Shown here piece after piece: positions 57,500 to 64,000 of a stretch of DNA of 64,000 nucleotides. Position 1 is the first letter of the stretch; each line of letters begins with the position of its first letter. Source of the DNA: Weissella muntiaci (GTDB taxonomy: Bacteria > Bacillota > Bacilli > Lactobacillales > Lactobacillaceae); assembly GCF_008107635.1 (NCBI RefSeq), contig NZ_SDGZ01000010.1, positions 173,744-237,743 of the forward strand. The letters are read 5' to 3'. The notes below the pieces were generated by a model. It saw only the letters and a list, made by a program, of their open reading frames with translations. It did no database searches and was not told the DNA's origin. The translations under genes and the position numbers were made by a program.

Positions 57500-58948
57500 A
57501 TGGAAAAGAGAGATGGTAAGGTCGGCTTATTTGGGCTGACTGCTTTAATCGTGGGTTCATCAATCGGATCTGGAATCTTCGCCTTGCCCGCCACACTAAC
57601 GGCTGGTGCGAATGCTGAAGGAATCTTGATTGGTTGGCTAATTGTCGGAATGGGGATGCTGTCCTTAGTTTCCGTTTATCGTAATTTAACCCTACGCCAA
57701 CCAGATATTGACGATGGAATTTATGGTTGGTCTAAAGGTGCCTTTGGACACTTCGGTGGTTTCATTGGTGCTTTTGGGCATGGCGCTGGTGACGCAATTG
57801 GTAATGCTTCATATCTAGTCGTCATCTTCTCCGCCTTAGGTGCTTTCGGTGCCTTTTCATTCTTTGGTGAAGGAACGACTTGGCCTGCCGTGATCGTTGC
57901 CTCGGTTGTCCTATGGACAATCAACTTCTTGGTATTACGCGGTGTTCGTTCAAGTACAACCGTAAACAACATTACAACGGTCGCTAAAGTCATTCCAATC
58001 GCATTATTCATAATCTTGGCAATTTTTCATTTCAATGTGCACACATTCTTAAACACATTTGGCTCAACGACAATTTTAGATCCAGTCACTGGCAAATATG
58101 GACATGCATCAATTTTCACGCAAAGCCGTTCCGTCCTCTTAGCAACAATGTGGACTTTGATTGGTGTTGAATCTGGTACAATCTTCGCTACGCGTGCTCG
58201 TAAACTTAGCGACGTCGCAAAAGCAACCATGATCGGTGCCGTAATTGTAATTACATTACTAGTTGGTACAACGGTCCTCGCTTTAGGATTAATGGCTCCC
58301 TCAAAAATTTCCTTACTTCACCATCCTTCAATGGCCGGCTTGATGTCATCAATGGTTGGTCCTTGGGGTGGAATGCTCATCAATATTTCATTGATCATTT
58401 CCGTTCTAGGGGCATTAATCGCCTGGGTTACACTCAGCGCTGAAGAGGTCCGCCTATCAGGTCGCGGTGGTTCTACCACTAAGTGGATTAACGGTCTCAA
58501 TCGTCACGAAGCACCCATTAATTCATTATGGATCACCACTGGGATTACCCAAGTCTTAATGATCATCGCTGGAATTTGGAATGCGGGTTATATCGTTCTA
58601 CTATCATTTTCAACTTCATTGGCTTTGATTCCCTACCTATTTTCTTCAATTTATGCACTTAAGTCAGCCATTTCCGGCAAAGGCTATCAAGATAATCATG
58701 GTCGGATTCGTGAAGGAATCTTTGCTGGTATTGCCGTCAGCTTTGTAATCTTCATGATTTATGGCGCTGGGTTACGTTACCTATTGTTGGCCGCAATCGT
58801 GTGGTCAGCTGGACTTCCTTTCTTCTTCAAAGGAAAGGCCGAGCGTCGCGAACACCTCACTGGGATTGAGTGGGGTGCTAGCTTGATCGTAATCGCCTTA
58901 GCGATTATCGGCCTAATTGGCTTATTCACTGGTATGATTACCTTCTAA
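57500..58948 (+). CDS. APA-family amino-acid antiporter (ArcD-like)
   Basis: Membrane transporter of about 12 helices, 482 aa, of the basic amino acid/polyamine antiporter family. KVGLFGLTALIVGSSIGSGIFALPATLTAGAN is the helix 1 substrate loop with GSGIF. VESGTIFATRARKLSDVAKAT and SAEEVRLSGRGGSTTKWI follow. It is closest in look to arginine/ornithine antiporters (ArcD), but no arc deiminase genes are nearby, so the exchanged pair is unknown. The ATG at 57500 is read as start (AGGAG 11-12 bases upstream); a TTG three codons earlier sits too close to that site. Likely CcpA-controlled. Confidence 0.85.
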   Translation: MEKRDGKVGLFGLTALIVGSSIGSGIFALPATLTAGANAEGILIGWLIVGMGMLSLVSVYRNLTLRQPDIDDGIYGWSKGAFGHFGGFIGAFGHGAGDAIGNASYLVVIFSALGAFGAFSFFGEGTTWPAVIVASVVLWTINFLVLRGVRSSTTVNNITTVAKVIPIALFIILAIFHFNVHTFLNTFGSTTILDPVTGKYGHASIFTQSRSVLLATMWTLIGVESGTIFATRARKLSDVAKATMIGAVIVITLLVGTTVLALGLMAPSKISLLHHPSMAGLMSSMVGPWGGMLINISLIISVLGALIAWVTLSAEEVRLSGRGGSTTKWINGLNRHEAPINSLWITTGITQVLMIIAGIWNAGYIVLLSFSTSLALIPYLFSSIYALKSAISGKGYQDNHGRIREGIFAGIAVSFVIFMIYGAGLRYLLLAAIVWSAGLPFFFKGKAERREHLTGIEWGASLIVIALAIIGLIGLFTGMITF

Positions 58949-58974
58949 TTCAACAATCGAATCTTTTATATCAA

Positions 58975-59018
58975 AAAAACGATTTGGAAAAACTTTAACA
59001 GTTTCCAAATCGTTTTTT
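58975..59018. terminator. Bidirectional terminator (antiporter / multicopper oxidase)
   Basis: A 15-bp stem AAAACGATTTGGAAA / TTTCCAAATCGTTTT with an 11-base or longer loop between convergent genes. Confidence 0.88.
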
Positions 59019-59022
59019 CATT

Positions 59023-60363
59023 TTAATTAGCAGTAAAACTCGTCATCATCCCCGCATCCTCATGCCCCAAAATATGACAATGTACCACCCAAACTCCTGG
59101 CAAATCAAACTTAACAGCTATATCCGTTGTTTTACCAGCCTTCATCGGATAAGTGTCATACCAAGTCTCGTCGTTGGTTGCTCGTCCATCCACCGCAATC
59201 ACCTGAAAATGTGCTCCATGGATGTGCATCGGATGGTCATAGCTCATCATTCCATCCGGACTAGTAAATCGAACCTTATACGTTTGCCCCACCTTCACCT
59301 GCATTGTTGGCAAATTTGGATAGACTTGACCATTAATCGTCCACCCATTCATATTACCCGCTAAAGCTAGTGTAAAGTCAGGCGTTTTCTCAAGTAACGC
59401 TTGATCAACTGGACTCGCTTTAGCTGGGGTAAAGAGGGACTTTCCCTTTTTGATATGATTACCAATATAATCTAGGCTAATCTTGACTGAGCCGTCCAGA
59501 ATTTGATAGTGCCGATTCTCCGTTCCAGCCAAAGCAACCTCAACGTCAATTCTTTGCCCTGGATAAAGCTTCAAAGTATGAGTTGAATAAGGCTTTGCCA
59601 AGGCATAACCATCCTTATGCGTAACCTTAACTGAAAATGGTAATTTAACTGTCTTCGAATTATCCGCAGAAGCGTTAATGAATCGAAGTTGACCAAGCTG
59701 ACCACCTTTCAATTGCAAAGCTGGTGGTACCAATTGACCATTAACCAAGTTTGTATCAGCATGACTGCCCATCATTCCGCTATAACCATTTGGCAAGTCA
59801 GATAAGATTAACAACTCATCCAAATTGTATTTATCATCGACCGCCGACTTAACAACTAAAGGTCCAAACATCCCCTTCCCAACTTGCGTCTCAACAGGAC
59901 GATAATGCGAGTGATACCAATATGTTCCCGTCTCTGTTGGTGTAAATACGAAAGTTTTGCTTGAGCCATTATCAATCTTATCGAGTGCTCCGTCCATATT
60001 ATTTGGTATCGTCAAGCCATGCCAATGAACATTAGTCGCTGTACCAGATGCGTTCTTAACATTCACAGTGACCCGCTTACCAGCCGCAAGGACGATCGGT
60101 TGACCAGCGGGATAAATTACATTTTGGCTATTTGAATAAACATACCGATTAATCGTTTGGCTGTTGAACTTCATCTTCGTATTAATAATATTAACTGTAT
60201 ATTTCGACTGCGGTCGTACTTTTGTAATATTATATGGGTCCGTCGCTCCTTTTTCCGCTGCAGCAAACGGACTAAATAGCAAATCCCAGAACTGTCCCAT
60301 TAGAAGCCCAATCGCAATCACCGCCAAAATAATCGTCAGAATAATCTTGGTAGCTAATCTCAT
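59023..60363 (-). CDS. Membrane-anchored multicopper oxidase
   Basis: Extracytoplasmic copper oxidase of 446 aa, three-cupredoxin type. N-terminal transmembrane anchor (about residues 5-25). Copper ligands: NVHWHGL (112-118), YWYHSHYRPVETQ (148-160), HPMHIHGAHF (about 393-402) and VVHCHILGHEDAGMM (about 427-441) with type 1 Cys and Met. Family members oxidise Cu+, phenols or other substrates; the substrate here is unknown, and no copper exporter or regulator is nearby. There is no Met-rich CueO-type insert. The ATG overlaps the stop of the small gene upstream (ATGA), so they are coupled. Confidence 0.92.
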   Translation of the reverse strand: MRLATKIILTIILAVIAIGLLMGQFWDLLFSPFAAAEKGATDPYNITKVRPQSKYTVNIINTKMKFNSQTINRYVYSNSQNVIYPAGQPIVLAAGKRVTVNVKNASGTATNVHWHGLTIPNNMDGALDKIDNGSSKTFVFTPTETGTYWYHSHYRPVETQVGKGMFGPLVVKSAVDDKYNLDELLILSDLPNGYSGMMGSHADTNLVNGQLVPPALQLKGGQLGQLRFINASADNSKTVKLPFSVKVTHKDGYALAKPYSTHTLKLYPGQRIDVEVALAGTENRHYQILDGSVKISLDYIGNHIKKGKSLFTPAKASPVDQALLEKTPDFTLALAGNMNGWTINGQVYPNLPTMQVKVGQTYKVRFTSPDGMMSYDHPMHIHGAHFQVIAVDGRATNDETWYDTYPMKAGKTTDIAVKFDLPGVWVVHCHILGHEDAGMMTSFTAN

Positions 60364-60626
60364 TTTTGTTGATCCTTTAGCGATTGCAACTGCCCCTTCA
60401 AATCCACAATCTGTTGTACCAAATCCGCGTTACTCTGACGCCGTTTTAACTCATCTTCAAGATCTTTCGTTGAAACTGTATTCAGATGTTGCGAATCCGT
60501 ATGATGCCGTTTATCTCGCCAAATCAAGTAGATGATCACGCCAATTATTATAAACAGTAAGAGCGTCAAGTTACTACCTAAAGAATCAAATCTGCCATAA
60601 CCACCATCAAACCATAGATTCATCAT
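60360..60626 (-). CDS. Small membrane/coiled-coil protein coupled to the multicopper oxidase
   Basis: 88 aa: a short Gly/Asp-rich start, one transmembrane helix (about 20-41, LTLLLFIIIGVIIYLIW), then a charged helical tail predicted to coil (LEDELKRRQSNADLVQQIVDLKGQLQSLKDQQK). Not recognised as a named family. AGAGG lies upstream at a somewhat long distance. The four-base ATGA overlap with the oxidase gene implies translational coupling and a partner role, for example a membrane scaffold or assembly factor. Confidence 0.65.
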   Translation of the reverse strand: MMNLWFDGGYGRFDSLGSNLTLLLFIIIGVIIYLIWRDKRHHTDSQHLNTVSTKDLEDELKRRQSNADLVQQIVDLKGQLQSLKDQQK

Positions 60627-60778
60627 AATAAATATTAACCTCTACTTTCTACTTGCTAAATAAAGCGTTTTGTTTTCACCACGCAAATTTATTATCTACC
60701 CAATCAAAAAAATGAGCTTCTTTATCCAAAGTACCGGACAAATTTCTCCCCTTAGTGTTTTTTGAGAGTAATCCATAT

Positions 60779-60806
60779 AAAAAACGCCATAGAAAATCTA
60801 TGACGT
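60779..60806 (-). terminator. Terminator after metQ-msrA
   Basis: Minus strand ACGTCATAG / CTATGGCGT stem (one mismatch) followed by TTTTTT. Confidence 0.75.
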
Positions 60807-60824
60807 CTCATCTTAAATCTGACA

Positions 60825-61349
60825 TTATTTTTCTTGCCAATGTTCATTAAAAAACCGTTCTCGACTTGCATGCTCACGCGCATATAATGTTGGATTCTTC
60901 TGATAAAACTGTTGATGTTCTTCTTCAGCCTCCCAGAAAGGTTGAGAAACTTCAATTTTGGTAACAATTTTTGCATCTCCAAAACGTTGAGACTGTACCA
61001 AAGCATCCTTTGAAGCTTCAGCTAACAACCTTTGTTCCTCTGAATTGACAAAAATCACTGGTCGATAATTATCACCGCGATCTTGGAACTGCCCCATCGC
61101 ATCAGTCGGATCAGCACTCTGCCAATATAAATCAAGCAAAGTTTCATAAGTCAAAATCGCATCATCAAACCAAATCTTGACTGCCTCTGTGTGCCCCGTC
61201 AAATGTGCCTTCACTTCGGCGTAAGTTGGATAATCTTTATGTCCACCAGTATAACCTGACCGAACCAACCTAACTCCCTGCAAATTCTCGAATGGCTCAA
61301 CCATACACCAAAAGCAACCACCAGCAAATATTGCTATCTTTTCTGTCAT
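60825..61349 (-). CDS. msrA: Peptide-methionine (S)-S-oxide reductase
   Basis: Repairs oxidised methionine (S-sulfoxide) with thioredoxin. Catalytic Cys12 in FAGGCFWCMVEPFENLQGV; VRSGYTGGHKDYPTYAEV and GHTEAVKIWFDDAILTYETLLDLYWQSADPTD match the family. 174 aa. AAGGAG is ten bases before ATG 61349. It lies 16 bases after metQ with no terminator, so it belongs to the Met T-box operon. Confidence 0.96.
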   Translation of the reverse strand: MTEKIAIFAGGCFWCMVEPFENLQGVRLVRSGYTGGHKDYPTYAEVKAHLTGHTEAVKIWFDDAILTYETLLDLYWQSADPTDAMGQFQDRGDNYRPVIFVNSEEQRLLAEASKDALVQSQRFGDAKIVTKIEVSQPFWEAEEEHQQFYQKNPTLYAREHASRERFFNEHWQEK

Positions 61350-61365
61350 CTTACAAATCCACTCC

Positions 61366-62199
61366 TTACTTTAAAGTAATATCCCATGCAGCAATTTCAT
61401 TTTGTCCATAAAGTTGTTTCATTTGTCGCTTGGTCGCAGCCGTTTGATACATTTTGACAATCTTTGCGTACGTTTTATTATGCTGCTCATCCTTTTTGGC
61501 AACGATCCAGTTAATATATCCTGCAGTTTGTTTATTAACTGGCTCAGTGTATAGAACCTCCTTCTGTGATAACTTCGCATCAAGCGCATAGTTCGTATTA
61601 ACAATTGCCGCATCTTCAGATGCTAAACTAGCCACCGTTTGATCATCCGCAACCTCTTTGAAACTCAAGCCCTTTGGATTATCGGTAATATTTTTGACTG
61701 TCGGATACGTAATCTTATGATCGTATTTAATTAACCCAGCGTCTGCCAAAACCTTCAATGCCCGAACTTCATTCGAAGGATCATTTGGTACAACAATCGT
61801 GCTGCCATGTTTTAACTCTTTAATCGAAGTTAACTTTTTAGAATACAACTTAATCGGCGTAATATAAGTTTTCCCTAGACCTACCAACTTGTCGCCTAAT
61901 TGTTTATTCTGATCCGCAAAAAAGTTCCATGTTTGGAATGAATTTAAGTCAATCGAACCTTTCACTAACGCTTGATTCGGTTGATTATAATCTGTAAATG
62001 TCGTGAATTTAACATTAATATCGTATTTGCTCTTAACCGCCTTGGCAACTTGATTCCAAACTGGCCGATCTGCCGTTCCTACCAAACCGACTTTAACCGT
62101 ATCGCTGTCCGCATGGGCAACTAACGGCATCAAGAGCAACCCCAACATACTTATAAAAACAAGCAAGAATTTTGTTCGTTCTAGTTTCGAAACTTCCAT
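61366..62199 (-). CDS. metQ: MetQ/NlpA-family methionine-binding protein without lipobox
   Basis: Substrate-binding protein of the methionine ABC transporter family, 277 aa. The signal peptide ends LMPLVAHADSD, an AxA-type signal peptidase I site; no lipobox Cys is present, unlike most MetQ. KVGLVGTADRPVWNQVAKAVKSKYDINVKFTTFTDYNQPNQAL, DLNSFQTWNFF and VVPNDPSNEVRALKVLADAGLI are family motifs. The ATG at 62199 has GAGAGG upstream. No metN/metI genes are in the window. A Met-specific T-box controls it, which supports methionine (or a methionine derivative) as ligand. Confidence 0.9.
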   Translation of the reverse strand: MEVSKLERTKFLLVFISMLGLLLMPLVAHADSDTVKVGLVGTADRPVWNQVAKAVKSKYDINVKFTTFTDYNQPNQALVKGSIDLNSFQTWNFFADQNKQLGDKLVGLGKTYITPIKLYSKKLTSIKELKHGSTIVVPNDPSNEVRALKVLADAGLIKYDHKITYPTVKNITDNPKGLSFKEVADDQTVASLASEDAAIVNTNYALDAKLSQKEVLYTEPVNKQTAGYINWIVAKKDEQHNKTYAKIVKMYQTAATKRQMKQLYGQNEIAAWDITLK

Positions 62200-62239
62200 T
62201 TCTTCAAACCTCTCAATTCTTTTATTTATCATTAACAAA

Positions 62240-62536
62240 AAAACGCTTCTCTATGTTATTGAACCCAACAACATAGAGAAGCGTTTAAACGCGGTACCAT
62301 TCTCTTTAAAGCAGTCATCACTGACCACCCCTCACAACGTACAAAAGCCGGCGTTCTATACGTGTGTCTTGATAACGGTGACCAAACCCGTCCGGAACTT
62401 ACTCATCGCTCGTACCAGCCAATAGGTAGGCCATCTTCACTAAGTTCCCTTCCACAAGATTCTCACCAAACATCTCGCTCGCTTTAGAAATTCTTCTTAG
62501 CTACTCTCCTACTTACTCGTTTATTTGCTAATCATT
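62240..62536 (-). ncRNA. T-box riboswitch, metQ-msrA leader (specifier AUG)
   Basis: Attenuator sensing uncharged tRNA-Met. On the minus strand stem I closes AGTAGG with CCTACCT; the specifier loop GTGAAG-ATG-GCC gives AUG at 62432-62434. The T-box GAATGGTACCGCG is at 62291-62303. A long terminator stem (AAACGCTTCTCTATGTTGTT with its complement) plus T run lies at 62241-62286. Confidence 0.94.
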
Positions 62537-62542
62537 AAAATT

Positions 62543-62571
62543 ATATTAGAATTTTCTCATGGATTTGTCAA
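62543..62571 (-). promoter_or_regulatory. Promoter of the metQ-msrA T-box operon
   Basis: Minus strand TTGACA (62566-62571), 17-base spacer, TAATAT (62543-62548). Confidence 0.8.
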
Positions 62572-62617
62572 CACGTTTTGCTTAAACTGATCCAATTATT
62601 TTAGTCACTTTCTAAAT

Positions 62618-62926
62618 TCAGCTAATTCCAGCCAACTCAGTGCTTTTGGCATATGCAATTTTAATCGTCAAAATATCTTTTATAACAGCCAACGCCTCAT
62701 CACTAGTGATCAAAATACCTGCTAGATCATAATCTTCACTATCTATATCCAAGCCCATTTCATCAGTGATTAAGTCTAATAAATAGTTTAATTTCGTATC
62801 AATTAAATCATTTGAATTCGCACCATTATTACGTCGTTTTTGTTCAAGTGCGCTCTCATCCGCTCCTGTTAAAACTTCTCTTAAGTAATCACGCTGATTG
62901 TTACTTCGCTTATTAATGCCTAACAT
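62618..62926 (-). CDS. Hypothetical protein (102 aa)
   Basis: I do not recognise this protein. The N-terminus is basic (LGINKRSNNQRDYLREVL); the middle and C-terminus are acidic and helical (DLIDTKLNYLLDLITDEMGLDIDSEDYDLAGIL). No signal or membrane segment, so it is probably cytoplasmic. The ATG at 62926 with AGAGGA upstream is preferred over a 35-codon-longer frame. It stands alone in an AT-rich stretch beside the second LPXTG gene. Confidence 0.6.
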   Translation of the reverse strand: MLGINKRSNNQRDYLREVLTGADESALEQKRRNNGANSNDLIDTKLNYLLDLITDEMGLDIDSEDYDLAGILITSDEALAVIKDILTIKIAYAKSTELAGIS

Positions 62927-63372
62927 AGTTGTTTCCTCTTTATTAAATGCTCTCATGCAAAATATCAGAAATTTTAAACAAAGCGTCCCTTGCTTGAAAC
63001 TATTAATAGCATAATAGTTATACAACCTCACTTTGGTAATGTATATAGATTATCATTACATTTTGCTCGGATTATTTTTGCTTTTCAATACATTGAATAA
63101 AAACAAATATATTGTTCAACATTTATAATATTGAAATATCAAAAAGATAGAACCTTTGTCATAAATGTGTCCAACTTTTCAACTCTATAAATTGGTATAG
63201 CGATTTGGTCTAAAAGTACGATATTTAGGATATTCATGATTACTGCCATCTGAAACGCTTTCATTTATCCAATGAACGTTGTAGTTCTGTCAGTCAATTC
63301 TGATACTCCCAAGTAAATCAAAAGGCCTAATAAACCGATCTCCGATTCATCAAGCCAGTCTTTCAAATTATT
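62927..63372. other. AT-rich intergenic region after the second LPXTG gene
   Basis: 446 bases. Holds the presumed promoter of the 102-aa gene and a 35-codon stretch in frame with the adhesin after its stop codon (63265-63372, minus strand). A TGAAACGCTTTCA at 63251-63263 resembles a cre site but is one base short. No terminator for the adhesin was found. Confidence 0.5.
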
Positions 63373-64000
63373 TTAATCCCGCCCTTTTTCAGAAACATCC
63401 TTACCTAAGAGCATCAACCAGATCGCACTAACTAACGTCAAGACTCCTGCAAATACAAGCGTTTCACCTTGCTCCTCACCAGTCTCAGGAAGTACTTTTG
63501 CTTTAGTCTCAATCCCATCCACATGCACTGATTCTGCTAAGTTAGCAGAGTTGCTGGTCGTGTTATTCACAATCCTTTCACTAGAATTGCCATCCACAAT
63601 CTGAACTACAGCACTCATTTTCCACTGCGCTTCCAAAATTGGATTAGCAGTTGTCGCTGTAAAACTACCGCCCGGTTGGACTACCGTGCTACCGTCAGGT
63701 AATAACCAACCCGTGAAATCATAACCTGCTTTCGTTGGTACGGTTGTTGGTACAGTCACCGTTGCATTCGGCGCATAGTTAGCCGTATCCGTTGGTGCTC
63801 CAGTTCCACCGTTAGCATCGTAGGTCACATTTGTCTGCCAGCCTGCATACAGCGCTAATGTGTTATTCGCTAACCCAGCGGGAACCGTATCGCTCGTGAA
63901 ATTCCATAGTGTCGTTAAGCCCGCATCGCTATACCAGCCTGTAAATGCCCAACTTCCGTTGGTTGGATCAGTTGGTTGTACGACCAACGCTCCGTCATGG
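63373..64000 (-). CDS. C-terminal part of an LPXTG-anchored adhesin with InlB B-repeats (runs off the window)
   Basis: Sortase-anchored surface protein; the frame is open to base 64000. Visible: two Listeria-Bacteroides/InlB B-type repeats (FTGWYSDAGLTTLWNF...LYAGWQ; VTYDANGGTGAPTDTANY...FTGWLLPDG...LEAQW), a short Ser/Asn-rich stalk, and the sorting signal LPETGEEQGETLVFAGVLTL with a hydrophobic helix and the tail GKDVSEKGRD. Different in repeat type from the giant adhesin 7 kb away; both are minus strand. Confidence 0.9.
   Translation of the reverse strand, partial: HDGALVVQPTDPTNGSWAFTGWYSDAGLTTLWNFTSDTVPAGLANNTLALYAGWQTNVTYDANGGTGAPTDTANYAPNATVTVPTTVPTKAGYDFTGWLLPDGSTVVQPGGSFTATTANPILEAQWKMSAVVQIVDGNSSERIVNNTTSNSANLAESVHVDGIETKAKVLPETGEEQGETLVFAGVLTLVSAIWLMLLGKDVSEKGRD

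Noticed and set aside
63251..63263. TGAAACGCTTTCA as a cre site
   Set aside because: One base shorter than the 14-bp cre consensus and placed behind the adhesin stop, not at a promoter.

Overview
The window is a low-GC Gram-positive (Firmicutes) chromosome. Gene content points to the family Lactobacillaceae, most likely the heterofermentative Weissella/Leuconostoc/Periweissella side. The clues are a complete type II fatty-acid cluster with FabK and FabT, a WxL surface-protein locus, LPXTG adhesins, a KxYKxGKxW signal peptide, HrcA/CIRCE control of groESL, Rex, and T-box leaders. The genus is an inference. No tRNA, rRNA, CRISPR array or intact insertion sequence was seen.

Layout. 1-4743: part of a DEAD-box helicase, then a leftward operon (small protein, folC, rlmD-like, Gfo/Idh oxidoreductase). 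4833-8339: a WxL cell-surface locus. 8485-11405: valS with a Val (GUA) T-box leader. 11555-20575: housekeeping genes (PAQR/hemolysin III, ogt, AI-2E family permease, lemA-htpX, an old-yellow-enzyme-type oxidoreductase, a phosphohexomutase, guaC, yaaA). 20644-30792: a thirteen-gene leftward fatty-acid operon (fabZ-fabT-fabH-acpP-fabK-fabD-fabG-fabF-accB-fabZ-accC-accD-accA) from one strong promoter overlapped by two FabT-like palindromes. 30971-34378: purB, an acetoin/diacetyl-reductase-like SDR, and prsA. 34445-39867: ebsA-rluD-pyrR-carA-carB. 39930-47903: an RNase H-like gene, groESL, an ABC-F ATPase, a LysM-CAP protein, rex and small membrane proteins. 48394-56832: a 2812-residue LPXTG adhesin with twelve 87-residue repeats. 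57322-64000: an ArcD-like antiporter with a cre site, a membrane-anchored multicopper oxidase, a metQ-msrA operon behind a Met (AUG) T-box, and the C-terminal end of a second LPXTG adhesin.

The most unusual feature is the carA-carB pair next to pyrR. Both frames are intact, each has a good or coupled start, and they overlap as TAATG. Yet CarA has lost its whole glutaminase Cys-His-Glu triad. CarB has lost all three metal ligands and the glycine-rich loop of its first ATP-grasp domain, most of its second ATP-grasp domain, and the whole C-terminal allosteric domain. pyrP, pyrB, pyrC and pyrD are absent from the locus. This looks like a retained, catalytically dead carbamoyl-phosphate-synthase-like complex, either repurposed or in slow decay.

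A second theme is surface and extracytoplasmic proteins that have lost canonical anchoring signals: WxL proteins with Tyr or Phe in place of the signature Trp, PrsA without a lipobox, and MetQ without a lipobox. Other signature losses are an RlmD-type methyltransferase without its Fe-S cysteines, an Ogt with GCHR instead of PCHR, and an RNase H-like protein with its last acidic residue replaced by His.
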